64,000 nucleotides of DNA from Pelobates cultripes (GCA_933207985.1 OW240920.1:129398670-129462669); one strand, 5' to 3'; positions 1 through 15,628 are shown, numbered from the stretch's first letter. The notes: generated by a model from the letters alone, not told the origin. A program made the numbers and translations.

Positions 1-2400
<2,400 letters not shown>

Positions 2401-3314
2401 TTATCGTGTTGCGTTAATGGTCACGGCTGGGATGCTAAGTTCACGTTTTTTAGACTAGTGTTAAAATTTGATGGTATCAGTTTCTCCGAATCAAATATCT
2501 TTTAATCCATATCTGGACTAACCAATTCAATAAATTTTTGCACACGTCTAATGGTTCCTCTTCTTATTATGTGTGTTGAATGTATTCTTTTGAATTCATT
2601 ATAAACCTTTTTTAACAAACAAAAAGCCTAATAAACTCTAACTCCAGCTTAGGATCTTGATTTTAATTAGACGTGTTTCTTTTGTTGTTACATGACTGGC
2701 CCTTCTTTAAAAAACAAAAACTAATAAACAAAAAAAAACACTACACTTACCATTATCACTGCAGCCTGATCCTCCAGATGTCTATTATCTTTTCAGATTC
2801 TACTCACAGAGAAGAATTTCAAGCATATGGCGCATGTGCAAATACCACCAGGATCCTGCAATCTAGTGCTTCTTTAGTGGATCTACTACATCCAATGCTT
2901 CTCATAGAGAAGTATTCAATGCACAGAAAGCCTATCATCAGAATATGTTACATATTGATGACTCAGAAATGTATTCTATTTGTGTTGGAAGCCTCTAGTG
3001 GCTGTCTGTCTATTAGCCACTTGTAGGTGTGGGTACTGCAAAATGCAAACAGTGCCATTTCTCAGAAATGCTACTGTTTTCATTTGTAAGACAGGATGGT
3101 GAAGTGTCATTTGAGGTACCAAGCTACATTTCCAGAAATTGTTTATTCAATGTCGGCAGGTTGTACAATATTACAATATGAATAAACCTCTTATTTTGGT
3201 GCCATTTAAGCTTTTTCTATATGCATATACTGGCAGACCGAGAAGCTGTAATATCTGACACCTCTATATAAAACACTGTACGCTGCCTCTCCTATAACAA
3301 CACTATGACCGTCT

Positions 3315-3394
3315 TTAATCCATTAAGGACCAAACTTCTGGAATAAAAGGGAATCATGACATGTCACACATGTCATGTGTCCTTAAGGGGTTAA
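3315..3394. mobile_element. 80-bp TTAA-flanked MITE, copy 1
   Basis: Bounded by TTAA on both sides, it contains aaggaccaaacttctggaat and a central palindrome gacatgtcacacatgtcatg. It is almost identical to the copy at 52463-52542, which shows the boundaries. The complementary ends (ttaaggac / gtccttaa) fit a T2/Kolobok or piggyBac-like MITE with TTAA target preference. Confidence 0.75.
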
Positions 3395-3699
3395 GGACCA
3401 AGGATATTCCTGGCAAGCCATCTGGTCTGTGAAGATCCAATTGGGACATGTAATGTCCTACTTATGATATGTCAGCAAGTCTATATAACTCTGGAGCTAT
3501 GAAATGAGTAGGACACTCCATTTTAAAATGTGAGTGATTCATATCATCACTAGTCATTAAGGAGCTAAAGGTAGCGGATCGGACAATCACAACATAGTGA
3601 CTTTTTTTATATGGGCCAAAAAGTTAAAAAGTTTTTACAGATCGTTAAAGATTTTTCTCTTATTTTTTGTTTGGAGGTTTAAAAATTAGGTGAGCTAGC

Positions 3700-5009
3700 C
3701 AGAGGTGTAATTAGAAACAACGGGGCCCCGGTGCAAAAATTGCCCTGGGCCCCCCCCCCACCCCATATGTCTCACTCCCCCCCATCCTCCCAAGTGTCAC
3801 ACTCACGCCCCTCAATAAGTTTCATTCATACAAATACACACCATATAACACATACAGATACATACATGGACACACATGCAGATACATACACACACGCAAA
3901 TGCAGACACACAAACACACAGATACACAGACACATATATACACACAGACACACATACAGATACACAGACACACAAAATTACACACTTTGAGATATACAGA
4001 ATGACCTTCCTATAGATACAAACACAAATACAGACACCTACATGCGGATACACAGACACATACAGACAGATACACAAGCACTTAAGGGCAAACATTCAAA
4101 TACACAGAATGACACGAATACAGATAGAAACAGTGACACACATACAGATACACAGGGCACACACTGACATACAAATACACATACAGACAAACAGATACAC
4201 ACACATACATACAGAGACACACACACATACCAACAGACACACATACAGAGACACACACACATACATAGAGACACACACACATACACACACACACATATAG
4301 AGATACAAACACACAAACAGACACACACATAAATACAGAGACACACACATACACACATACAGAGACACACACACATACATAGAGACACACACACACACAC
4401 ACACACAGACATCAATACAGAGACACACACACACACATACATACAGACACACAGACACAAACACACACGCACATACACACATACATTAAGACACACAAAC
4501 ACACATACAAACAGAGACACACAAACACACATTAAGACACACATTAAATACACACATACATACAGAGACACACACACACATTAAGACACACAAACACACA
4601 CACATGCAAAATGTTTTAGTCACCCTCTTATTTCCTACCTTTTAAGTGCAGGAGGGTGACTTCCCTGGGGTCCAGTGGTGGCTCAGGCTGATGGGAGTAA
4701 GAGTTCTCACTCTGACTCCCTCCTCTCCTTCCTCCCGCGCGGGCTCTGTATAAGCTGGGAGGAGTGACCGGGGCAGTCACTTCCACCCAGCTCAGTCTGA
4801 CATCATCGCAGGGGGCACGGTCGCGCTGCTAAAGCGCTGCAGCGCTGACCGGGCCCCCTAGTAACATTTTGCTCCTTCAATGCGGCCCCGGCGGTTCTAC
4901 CACGAGGACCGGGGCTGCAACACATGGCGGCGGGCACCCAGTTGCAGGGGTCCACAGGGCGGGCCTGGTTGTAGCTGCGACCCCTGCGACCGCGGTAGTT
5001 CCGCCACTG
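3700..5009. mobile_element. hAT-like element with 8-bp TSD GAGCTAGC
   Basis: The element starts CAGAGGTGTAATTAG and ends GTAGTTCCGCCACTG, imperfect inverted termini of hAT type, and is flanked by the perfect duplication GAGCTAGC (3692-3699 and 5010-5017). The interior holds a CA-rich array and a GC-rich 3' third with no transposase frame, so it is non-autonomous. Long open frames on both strands here are translations of the CA repeat. Confidence 0.9.
3826..4605. repeat. CA-rich microsatellite array
   Basis: Roughly 780 bp dominated by imperfect CACACA, CATACA and CAGAGA units inside the hAT-like element. The apparent proteins rich in VCVCV or THTHT on either strand come from this repeat. Confidence 0.95.
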
Positions 5010-5152
5010 GAGCTAGCATATTCTGCAGAGATGTAAGATGCAAACTGTATAAATGGGAAGGCACGTTTATTCGTTAAATTGACCTGTTCGATAATATCTA
5101 CATTTGAGATGACTAATTAGTTAAAGAAGACAATCCATGAGAAATGGAATTA

Positions 5153-5308
<156 letters not shown>

Positions 5309-5702
5309 CTAAAAAAAGACACTGCCATACAACCAAACTGGTTTATTCTGCTGTGTTGTGCTATTTAATTTAATAATTCGGTTTATAGGAAGGGTGGCGA
5401 TAAACTAGTACTCTTATTTAAAGTTACATTTCCAACAATTCGAAATACAAAAAAAAAAAAAGAATTTATTTTAATTCTGGGATCCCTCCTTAGTAATGTA
5501 GATCCATGATCTTTAAAGCGATATTACATTTTAACATTTGCCTCTTTGATGGAAGTAAATTTTAAAATGCAGTTCCTGCACACATTTTGTAATAAGTGCA
5601 TATTTGAAAATCGATTCTGTGTGATTGTCCAAAAATAAATGTCATTGATTGCAAGTAGTAGCAAACATTGACTGCACTATTAGTTTATATTCTAAACTAG
5701 CT

Positions 5703-6339
5703 TTAAAAAGCAACTGTCACTTTTCTAAAATTTACACAACTGAGTAAAACTCTGAAAATAAACTATAACTTGTGTTAACTTTTTTTTTTTCATGAGATTC
5801 TATGTTTCCTTTGCAATTGTCATTAAAGATTTAGCAAATTATGTCATAATCCAGTGCAGACAAGGGAAGCCAGGGCACACACTGCAAACAGCAACCGTAA
5901 CATTTCATCATTTATGATTTTACCACCTACGAGGATATGAGGAAGGCTGATATATATTGATGTATGGCTGTATGTCTTCTCGATGTTAAATGCCAAATGC
6001 AAAGTGAAGAGCTTAAAGGACCACTCTAGGCACCCAGATCACTTCATCTTAATGAAGTGGTCTGGGTACCAGGTCCAGCTAGGGTTAACCCATTTTTTAA
6101 TAAGCATAGCAGTTTCAGAGAAGTATGTTTTTTATGTTAGAGTATGTTTTCCTGGCACTATAGTGGTCCTTTAAACGTGCAACAATGATCGACATGTTTC
6201 GTCCAGTCTCAGGATAAAGAGGTGTGGATTTCTACATTTGTTTTAAATTTTCACATTACACAAATACATATTTGTTAATGATAGGAGATATGTAAACATA
6301 GCATTAAAAAAATCGTTGGAAGTGACAGTTCCCCTTTAA
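5703..6339. mobile_element. TTAA MITE (GACAGTTCCCC family) with nested MITE
   Basis: The left end after TTAA (5703-5706) reads AAAGCAACTGTCACTT and the right end reads AAGTGACAGTTCCCCTTTAA, so the termini are inverted. A second MITE is inserted at 6013-6174. Related sequence is at 49821-50173 and 35340-35940. Confidence 0.8.
6013..6174. mobile_element. Complete 162-bp T2-type MITE
   Basis: TTAA at both borders (6013-6016 and 6171-6174). Termini AAGGACCACTCTAGGCACC and its complement (ggcactatagtggtccttt) pair well. AGGR-starting termini and a TTAA target are the hallmark of the T2/Kolobok MITEs of frogs. Confidence 0.85.
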
Positions 6340-8510
6340 GGCTTATAAAGTGTCTAAAAACACATATTTTCAGTAAAATATAATGGGAAGGTTTAATTAC
6401 ACAATATGATCAGACAATGCGTAAGAATAGCACAGCATTAATCTACTCCATTTGGCAAAAACTTCATTATCCTAATTTATAGACCTCTCTTATATGAAAT
6501 GAACTCAGTGTGAGACATCCATCCTCTGAGGGACCTGTGACAGAGAGGGGTGCGAAACATGGAGGTTCAGGCCAATAATCTAATAACAGGTACCAGAAAA
6601 GAAAGGCTGCCCTCACCATGGAAACCCATGGGCACTTGTTTTGATTTAAATGGTATCTAAACTATGTTTATTCAGATAATGGATTTGGCCCCCTTGGACA
6701 TACAGCAACATTTTGACATACATGTCCTGATTGGCCCAATTATACTCCTGTTACTTGAAAATAATAATCATTATTTTGAGACTATAGGTTCCTATCTTTC
6801 AATGTTAACATTGTCCACCCCCTTTGCCCTGCAAAAATAAATTTAAATAATTTTAAATAAATATTACTTACCAGCACCGGCACTCCTCTGCTGCAGCCTC
6901 CATCTCCGCCTGATGACAGCAAGCATACTAACGTCACCCGCGATCTCGTCCAATCCAATGCTTCTTATATAGAAACATTGGATTGGAGAGCGCATGTGTG
7001 GGAAAACACTGAGCTCTTCCTATCAAATGCTGCTATCAGATTAATTTGGTTATGGAGACAAAAGTACCTCTAGTGGCTATCAGAAAGACAGCCAGTAGAG
7101 GTTTGCTTAACCTTTAAACCCATTGCATAACCCATAAATGTAAACATTGCATCAAGACCACTTTTTTGAGAAGAAGTAATTTAGGAGAACTAAGTGGTCC
7201 TTTAATTCAACCTCTGTCCCTTTTATGATTTGCTGTGAGAGGAACGTGGAACGTGGAGAGAATCTAACTGTCTCTCTCTTTCCAGCTCTTCTCTTGGGAT
7301 ATCATTGACATACCTCCCAACATTGGGTATCTGTGACCAATGATGGTGGGGCCAACGTAATTGGGTGGGTGGGGTTATGATGAAATTAAGATTTGTGCCC
7401 ACACAAAAAGGCATGTGCCAGCCTGGAGTGAGTGCATGCTAAGGTAACATGGAGCCATTCTGGCTGGCTCTACTAAGGGTTGCCCATTTTATGCACAGAT
7501 CACTCCTGGAGCTCTGAGCCTGAGCTGAAGGTCCTAAGAGAATTCAGCCCATGGTATGACGTGCTCAGGCTGAACTTGCTTGGTGTTTCAAGATGGCAGG
7601 ACCCCATGGAGGAAAGCCAGCATAATGGAACAGGACTCAGCTGGATCCAGGACCAATTGTAGGCGTGCTTTGACAGAAGAAGGATTCCCATATGGCAGCA
7701 TCTGGAAATATAAGTTGCTGTCTGGAAGAGTAACTCCCACCAATCTCGTGCAGGCCTGGTATTAGGGATGTCCACACTGCACTGTATCACTAACATTGTG
7801 CATTTCTAATGCACAGTGACATATCACCCACATTGCAGTACAAGGTTTAAAAAAAGTGTTATCAGCCTGAGCACCTAGAGTTCTATTTATATATTATCAT
7901 TCATCAAATTCAAAGTAATTAACTAGTCCTTTCCCAACTAGCATAGATGTTTCCTAACTGTTTTTACTAAACAAAATGTTTGACATTTGAGATAATTTAG
8001 AAAAAATTCCACAAACAGCTGGATAATTTTTAAACTAAGCTACTTAGGTCTAAATGTTCCAGCTGAGTTGTCAACTCGCTCTCTTGTAAATTGAAGCATA
8101 CACTGGAGGAGTCACCTAAATCTTTATTTATATGCCAGCTTATGCAAAATACCACCACACAAATGGGAAAAACAACTGTACGCTCTTACAAAACCAAAAT
8201 GGATGTCCCAGTTGCCTAATATTGATGCAGCATTGTTTTTTGCAGTTTAAAAAAAAAGAAAAAAATATTACAAATGCACACCAGGCACAAGTTTTGCTGT
8301 GGGCTGACTAGGTTTGGGCCTAAAGCATAAGGATGTGGGACATGTCATAAAGACAGAAATAAATGGGGGGGAAATGGTATTAGAACCACGGACAGACAAT
8401 CTATGGTAGAAATATCACAGGTATTCGTCACCACCACCTAAAAAGACAATTTTAACAAATGTAGAGATGTATTTAATGGGAGATAATGGATACTATAAGT
8501 TAGTTCAGGG

Positions 8511-8635
8511 GTAAGCAACCTTTGGCATTCCAAATGTTTTGGACTACATTTTCCCTGATGCTTTACAAATAGTATGGCTGTAAGATATGGGAGATATAGT
8601 CCACAACATCTGGAGTGCTGGATGTTGCCTACCAA
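8511..8635. repeat. Hairpin-forming interspersed repeat, copy 1
   Basis: Left arm gtaagcaacctttggcattcc and right arm ggagtgctggatgttgcctac are complementary with a few mismatches, with an inner pair ggactaca/tagtccac. A related copy is at 14556-14685. Family not identified. Confidence 0.6.
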
Positions 8636-8687
8636 TGAGTTAGGTCCTCAACGAAAATCCTGTAGACACCTCATGGAAAATCCATCA

Positions 8688-8927
<240 letters not shown>

Positions 8928-9434
8928 TTAAAACCTTGAAAGACACCTCTCAATTCTTAATACATTTTTACAATTTTCAGTCATGCCTGTGTTAGAAATT
9001 CCATAATTCTCATTCTAGAATATTTAATTTGTCGTGAACCTCTCCTTAACTGTACACTTAGGAATGGTGTCCTTAGAAATTGATAGCCAGGCCTGATGGG
9101 GCTTGAAACCTAAATAGGCTATTGAAAAAAGCCCTGAGTCAGATTTGGGCTGCCTGTCATTGTTAGCCCTGAGTCCTTACTGACTGGGAAGATCAGAGTC
9201 TTCCCCAACGAGACCTCCCTTTTTCAGTTTTAGCTGTATGGTACTGAGTGAGTAGTCATAACCAGGGAAAACAGTGGACCCTACAGGTGTCATGGTGGCC
9301 CCTGCTTTCTCTCTGTAGTGTGGCTGAGCCTGATGTGCTGTGGGTCATACACACTCCCTCACAGGCTCTGCCACCGACCACTCTGGATGAGGGATGAGAG
9401 ACAGAGTTATATTCCTTCCTCTCAGTTCCCATAG

Positions 9435-9963
9435 ACTGGTGAATGGGCAGGCATGGGATAGAGGCTGGTGAATTTGCAGGCATGGGACAGAAGCTGGTGA
9501 ATGGGCAGACATGGGGTCAAGACTGGTGAATATGCAGGCATGTGGTCGAGACTGGTGATTGGCCCGGCACGGGGCAGAGGCTGATGAATAGGCAGGCATG
9601 TTGTCGAGGCTAGTGGATGGACAGGCATGGAGCAGAGGCTGGTGAATGGGCAGGCATGTGGTCGAGGCTGGTAATTAAGCAGGCATGGGACAGAAGCTGG
9701 TGAATGGACAGGCATGGGGCAGAGGCTGGTGAATGGACAGGCATGGGGCAGAGGCAGGTGAATAGGCAGGCATGGGGCAGAAGATGGTGAAGGGAAGGCA
9801 TGGGGCAGAAGCTGGTGAATGGGCAGGCATAGGGTCAAGGCTGGTGAATGGGCAGGCATGGGGTCAAGGCTGGTGAGTGGGCAAGCATGGGGTCAAGGCT
9901 GGTGAATGGGCAGGCATGGGGTCATGGCTGGTGAATGGGCAGGCATGGTGCAGAGGCTGGTGA
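9435..9963. repeat. 30-bp minisatellite
   Basis: About 17 tandem copies of a unit of roughly 30 bp with consensus close to ggctggtgaatgggcaggca followed by tggggtcaag or tggggcagaa. The unit length is a multiple of three, so it stays open in some frames and mimics a proline/histidine-rich protein on the minus strand. Confidence 0.95.
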
Positions 9964-10020
9964 TGGAGAAGATATTAGAGAGTCCCTGATGAGGGTGATG
10001 TGGGTGACACAGAAGATCTA

Positions 10021-10260
10021 TGTGTGAGGGTGTGGGGATGAGGAGGTAGTGGGCGGGGAAGTAAGAGAAATACTAATGAGGAAGACAAGGAGAGGGATTG
10101 ATGAGAGAGACAGGTAGGAAGGTGGAACAGAGAGACTAGAGTGGGGAGAAATGGGGTGAGAAAAGAAATGAGTTAAAACTGGGAGTAATTGTAAAGAATG
10201 TGGAGAGAGATGAAGAAGAGACTGAGGTGAGCTGAGAAGAAGTACAGAACTGGAAGTAAC
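10021..10260. repeat. Purine-rich stretch
   Basis: About 240 bases that are overwhelmingly A and G on the plus strand, following directly on the minisatellite. No defined unit. Confidence 0.7.
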
Positions 10261-10704
10261 AATATGCAAGCAGGTGTGTAGGATTATGGATCTGTGTGTA
10301 TGGCACTAGTACATGGTGGCATAAGTCATGGCAAGGCCCGGGTTTAGGGAGGAGCTAAAGTCAACATATGTGAGAAGGGCCAAACATTTTACCTTTGGGC
10401 TTAAGCGCTTGGTATTGATGCCACTTAGCAGCAACCCTGAATGGCACCAACCAGATGAATTTAGCATCAAACCTCTAACAAAATAAACAGTTTATTATTA
10501 ATACCTGTTTGAAAGCTTTGAACCTCTGCTTGTCTACACTACAGAATAAAATCACACTCTCGTTTCATCCTAATAATTTTGATTTCTGAATTTATTCATT
10601 TTTGAATGATTCAGTTTTGTTTGGGATTTATTCTAAGAAATTAATTCTGGACTAATGTGTTTTTTTAATAGACCTGCTACAGTTTGCAAAAGCAATATCC
10701 ATAC

Positions 10705-10939
10705 CTCTGGTCTTACAGGATCCTCAATCCCCACTACAGCGATACAAGTCAGATCTCCCACTATCTCGTTTTCATTTTCCCATTCCGGCTCTGGGATCCC
10801 CGGTAAATCCCGATAAGCAATACAGATGGTACGCAAACCGTCACATGCCATTGGCTCAATGACCTTTTTTACCATTTCTTCTCTATCTCGAGGTCGGAAT
10901 GTGCGGAGCTCTCCATTGGCATTTAGGATGTTTGAACAC
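10705..10939 (-). CDS. ATP2B3: ATP2B3 exon: second half of nucleotide-binding domain
   Basis: A 235-bp exon: one base finishing Lys, then 78 codons, phase 0 at the gtatgg donor. It encodes [60 protein letters not shown] and [26 protein letters not shown] is the hinge back into the P domain. TICIAYRD and [11 protein letters not shown] match the PMCA3 pattern, while PMCA2 has a VCVAYRD-like and ELTCICVVG-like sequence. The acceptor ttaatag is preceded by only a moderate pyrimidine tract. Confidence 0.97.
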
Positions 10940-11810
10940 CTATTAATAGAAAAGTTCAGTTAATTACATACAAGTTCAGTTAATTAAACTAGGCATATTA
11001 AAAAAATCAAGTAATATTTATCCTCACTGCTCATTTCTCTACCACTTAGGAGTTAAATCACTTTGCTTATGCAGCCCGAGCCACTCCCTGCATGTGACTT
11101 GCACAGCTTTCCTAAACACTTCCTGTACAATGAGATCTAATATATACACTTGTTTGTGAAACAAAAGAGGAACAAAGTTCACCGTTTAGGTGCTGTTGCC
11201 TACCTTAAAGGCACAGATGCAGAAGTGTTTGGAGCCTGGATCCCCGTAAAAGGCTCTATAAAATGTGAGTTTGTTTCTATTCAATGTATTTTACCCAATT
11301 ATAATTGATACCAAACAATATTACCCTATATACTTTTTTCCCTGTTTATTTTACATGAATATACCCTGTTTGTTGTGAGGGGTAAGTGTACAGTGTATAT
11401 TTCACTTGTTCTGATATCACACTCACAGTGCTGCACTATTTACTGAATACTGAGAAGGTCTTTTTGTACCCACTCACTGTTTAAGTATTTGTTTGCTTTG
11501 GTGTATATCTGTGTATGGCTGTCATTGCATATCCATGTATGACTGTCTGTGTGTGCCTGTGTATGACTGTCGATGTGTTTGTGTCGGTATGTGTCACAGG
11601 CATATGAGCGTTTTTATCAGGAGAACTAGGAGTACTACAAAAAGCATTCTTTCTAAGTACATTCTCTATGATGGCTGGTTTCAGTGTTGAACAGAAGCAG
11701 CTCTATTTACATTCCAACAGAGTCAGAAAAACAAGTATGGGTAACGGTGCAGCCACAGGGGTTATATGGCGTTCGTCTTACAGCTTCCTTGAAACGATAC
11801 ATTCCATTTT

Positions 11811-12917
11811 TTTAAATCTCATTTTTATTGAAGCGTATATGAGATGTGCAGTTGAAGCATAATGATTTATATAAAACAATGGTTCACATGAGTTCCCTAG
11901 CTTGTCACATGTGATCATGTAAAGGTCATGCATAGCTCATTCTAAAGTAAAAAGATAAGAGAAAATAAAATAAATGCAGTACCAGACATAGAAACAGGCT
12001 AGAATAAGATGTAAACGGTCTTGTAAGAAATTACCATTATAGATCCATTGAGTGCTGACTATTTAAATTATAGATTTATCTAGTTAGTGGGCAAAACAAA
12101 CCAACATGGAAATTCAAAGTACAATTGGTAATTGGGGAAAGAAGCATTAAAGGATTCACACTAAGTTCACAGTACACTGAATAATTCAGCCAACTACAGT
12201 ACTTGGAGAATCGCTCACAGATAGAAATACAATCCCTATAAGATGTCCGTCCCGTCGATCCCAGGCTGCCATGAAAGCCTGCACATAATGCCTACTGATC
12301 CGGCCGATAAACATGGCAAAATCCATTTATGGGGGGGGATCCAGTATTATGTGCTCAATTGAGTTTATCAAAGGACCTCCGAGGTTGTGAGTGGCGCAAA
12401 AGTGAGAACTTCCCCATAGACTCTCGGCCCAGGTACGTGATAACAGACTTGGAATGTGTTTCGGAGTTGTTCCACAATAGTTGGCTAACCATACGTTTCT
12501 CGGAGCTCAGAATTGCAGGCAAAGCTAATCGAAAGCCTGTGTTAGCGGAACCACAAGAGAGGCTTTGCAGAAAGCTACATTCTGGCGACCATCTTGAAAG
12601 TAAGGCCATGTGCGACCAGCAGAGCTGGATAACAAGAGTCTCCATTGGGGACTGGGATAACCCGGCTAACGCAGAGTAGGGGAGCAGCCACCTCAAACAT
12701 TTCAGTAGGCCTCAGACTTCATGAATGTGGGAAGCACTCCATGGTGCTGATAAATATTCAGATCCGAAGGTCTGCAGGGGTTACCTCAGGTGTGTAGAGC
12801 AAGCTGCCTGCTAAAAATAGTGAGGAATCTTGGGTAATATGCTTAAAATCAGTTGTTTCCTGCAGAGCTCCTTCCACATGCAGCTTACTTGGTCATCAGT
12901 CGGTCAGGCCTAACCCC
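11811..12917 (-). mobile_element. 5'-truncated LINE copy with 15-bp TSD
   Basis: Flanked by gatacattccatttt (11796-11810) and gatatattccatttt (12918-12932), 14 of 15 matching. The low end reads tttttaaatctcatttttattgaag, i.e. a minus-strand AATAAAAA signal next to an A tail, so the copy is on the minus strand and about 1.1 kb long. Minus-strand frames at 12355-12696 may be remnants of its coding region; the LINE clade is not fixed. Confidence 0.75.
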
Positions 12918-13578
12918 GATATATTCCATTTTGATTATCTTTCCATTTAAAAAAAAAAAAAAAAAAACGGAAAAAAAAATTTTGAAATGGCTTTTCTTTT
13001 AAGAAAAATAAACCCATTCTGTGAAATCAGAAGTTTGTGAAAATAACCTTTTTTTTTTACAAAACAATTTGCTGGCCGGCCTGGGATTTCACAATGTCCA
13101 ATATGAAGATCTAAGGCAGTAATTACAATCAGGTCAAGAGTGTGATTTTGTTCGGGATGGCTATTGCCCCAAGGTAATAAAGGAGTAAACTATGATTTAC
13201 CATGTTCCCCTGTTAGAATATCAAGAGTGATGACATTTTCTCAAATGGTCCGAAACCCTTTTGAAAAGTAATTCTTAGTTCACTCAACTATATCCGCAAC
13301 GTAATTTCATTTTAGAAACAAAGAATTGCACTAATGATGACCTTGTTTTTTTACCAGTCAATTATGAGAAAAGACAGTATTCAGAGGAATTTAAAAACGT
13401 GGTATTAGAACAATTTGTTTATTAAAACTCTCACCCTACTCAAAGCTTTTAAGTCTCAAACAAAAGATCATGATCAATATTATTAAAGTGATAATAGATT
13501 AGGTAGAAGCACTATATCAATGCTCTGGATACCTCTACATGATTATATTAAAAACTGTTGTTTTTTTACAATAAGGGG

Positions 13579-14522
13579 TGTAACAAACTGTGCTGCACAA
13601 GAGACCATATTCCCTCTCCGCCTTCCCCACGTTCCCGGGATCCCTTCAATCCCCTTGTCCCAGCCCACTTGCTTGCCTACCCAAAGAGCGCTCTCTCTGG
13701 TGCTACCTAAGTGGAGATATCCACCAGAGAGAGACGCAAGCTCTAGCCGACCCTCTGGAGCTGTGAGGCAGCTTTACAGCCGCAGAGTCCCGCTGGCCGC
13801 CTGGAAGACCGTGCCAACCAATAGGAGAAGGAGCTATCATTTCAACTGGTTCGCAACCTTTCTCCCAATTGGTTGGCACGCGTTAAAGGGCTTGGCCCGC
13901 TGATTGTGAGCCGTGTGGTTTCGGCGACCAATAGGAGACAGAGCCACAATGCAAACTCATGTAACATCCTTTCTTCTGATAGGACGGCACGAGTTAAAGG
14001 GATTAGCTTGGAGCCCCTCCCCTCCCTGAACGCTGATTAGTCGCGGCATGGTTTAGGCGCAAAATTTTAATTCACCGGCCTAAACCATGTTATTCTGTGG
14101 AATTATTTTCAGGTATGTACAGAGCCTCAAGTCCAGACTTTGTTCGACAATTTCTTGGGCTCTGTACATCCAATAGCTCCGCTTTTTGCAGGGTTCCTAG
14201 CTGGGACCAAGAGCTATTTGGGGATTTATCATGTGTGGGATTATGTTATGCCTTAGTATGTTTTTGGGTAGGTTTATGTTTTATTTTCTGTATGCTCAGC
14301 CAGGTTGGGGGAATGTTATGAGCTGGTGTTCCAGGGCGGGGTTAACTGTGTCCAGATTTTGTATAAATTGGCTGTACCATGTCCCAATAAAATTATTCCT
14401 GTTGTACCCTTCATCAAGTCTTGGCTGATGTTTGGGTAACCAAGAGCTCTAATCACTGATTCACTTGGGAATGGAAGAATTACAACTGATATACTCAGTC
14501 GGAGTACAGGGGATCCGTTACA
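13579..14522 (+). mobile_element. Solo LTR with 5-bp TSD AGGGG
   Basis: A 944-bp unit beginning TGTAACAAACTG and ending GGGGATCCGTTACA, flanked by AGGGG at 13574-13578 and 14523-14527. TG...CA ends and a 5-bp duplication are diagnostic of LTR retroelements. A polyadenylation signal aataaaa lies at about 14386, which sets the orientation as plus. No internal region is present, so this is a recombination-derived solo LTR. Related to 36870-37925 (shared cccttcatSaagtctWggct stretch). Confidence 0.85.
14386..14392 (+). promoter_or_regulatory. Polyadenylation signal of the solo LTR
   Basis: An aataaaa hexamer-type signal about 130 bases before the LTR end, in the expected place for an LTR R region. 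It is on the strand opposite to the host gene. Confidence 0.5.
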
Positions 14523-14555
14523 AGGGGGTACATAAATTTAATTATGAATCAAAGG

Positions 14556-14685
14556 AGGAATAGGTAACCTTCGGCACTCCAGATGTTGTGGAGTCATCTC
14601 TCATAATGTTCTTACAGCCATAATGCTGGCAAAGCATCAGGGGTAATGTAGTCCACAACATCTCGAGTACCAACGGTAGCCTATC
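14556..14685. repeat. Hairpin-forming interspersed repeat, copy 2
   Basis: Starts taggtaaccttcggcactcc and ends cgagtaccaacggtagccta, with inner gatgttgtgga/tccacaacatc pairing. Same family as 8511-8635. Confidence 0.6.
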
Positions 14686-15386
14686 TCTGAATTAAAATGT
14701 GTATATCAAATACTTTTTGTCCAGGTTTTAATTAAATAAATGGCTATCAGTAGATTATGATATCACCAAAAACATTCCATATGATCTACTAACCAGTTGT
14801 GCCAACTACTATGTAAAAAAACAAAACATAAGTATATGTAATAAAGATAGATACAGTCAATATACATTTTAGTAAGCAAGGCTGAACTTGATGGACAAAG
14901 TCTTTTTTCAGCGCACGTAACTACGTAACTATGTAGTAAATAGATGGTCATCAGCAAAGTTTTGGCCATCAAGATATCTCTATTGTAATTTGATGGTTAA
15001 CAATATAAGGAGACTGGATGTTGCAGAAAAGATGGAATGTAAGATTGTGGTAAGATTGTGGTTTAATGATAACATTATACAAATATATTCAGGGAGCTAA
15101 TAACAAACCACTGTCTGGAAATCTATTTATAAATAGGACATAGGACACAAGGTCATGCGTTTAGACTGGTAGAAAGGAGATTTAGTCAAATGCAAAGGAA
15201 AGTTGTTGTTTTTTTTATAGTAAGAACAAAAAGGATGTGGAATTCTCTGCCCGAAGAAGTGGTTTAATCAGAGTCTGTGCAGATGACATGATGACATGAT
15301 GTAAGTCGGATAAATTTAGTTTTGCCATCATGTGCATCATCACCAAAATTTCCTTTGTTAGACATGAACATGTCCATTTCACTTAC

Positions 15387-15628
15387 TTTTTAAGCACAAT
15401 CTCCGAGGCTCCCTTGCTGTACAGGCGGTATCCTCCATTAGGTAGGCAAACTATGGTGCTCATTGACTTACGAACAGAGTTGAAGGTGTACACTTTATAG
15501 AGCGTCTCCTCAGGGATCTGGTCTCGCACCAGCTGGTAGTCCCGTTGCATATCCAGAACAAACCCAAGCAGGGCGCACTCAGTTTTATTGCCTACTTGCT
15601 GGGGAAGAGCTCCTTCTTTCTCTGGAGG
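15387..15628 (-). CDS. ATP2B3: ATP2B3 exon: nucleotide-binding domain with KGAS
   Basis: A 242-bp exon, entered in phase 0 after a cttaaag acceptor and ending two bases into a Lys codon at a gtaagt donor. It encodes [20 protein letters not shown], then [20 protein letters not shown], the conserved [17 protein letters not shown], and [13 protein letters not shown]. The Lys of KGAS (15407-15415 for KGA) lies in the ATP-binding pocket and is the FITC-reactive lysine in related pumps. The last codon is split, so the donor had to be placed before AAGTAAGT; the frame is confirmed by the next exon starting with G. Confidence 0.97.

Larger units (their letters stand above)
10940..15386 (-). other. 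ATP2B3 intron with LINE copy and solo LTR
   Basis: It contains the minus-strand LINE copy at 11811-12917, the solo LTR at 13579-14522, the hairpin repeat at 14556-14685, and frog-repeat-like sequence at 14878-14935 and 15120-15275 that recalls an interspersed retroelement but whose family I cannot fix. Confidence 0.75.

Noticed and set aside
3731..4577. Long Cys/Val-rich and Thr/His-rich open frames on both strands
   Set aside because: They are translations of the CA-rich array, with no start context, family resemblance or codon bias.
9256..9859. Proline/histidine-rich frames on the minus strand
   Set aside because: They follow the 30-bp minisatellite, whose unit is a multiple of three.
12355..12696. 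Possible protein gene in intron
   Set aside because: It sits inside the minus-strand LINE copy bounded by a 15-bp duplication, with no intact protein.
14878..14935. tRNA or small-RNA gene
   Set aside because: The gctgaacttgatggacaaagt text recalls a common frog interspersed repeat and shows no cloverleaf.
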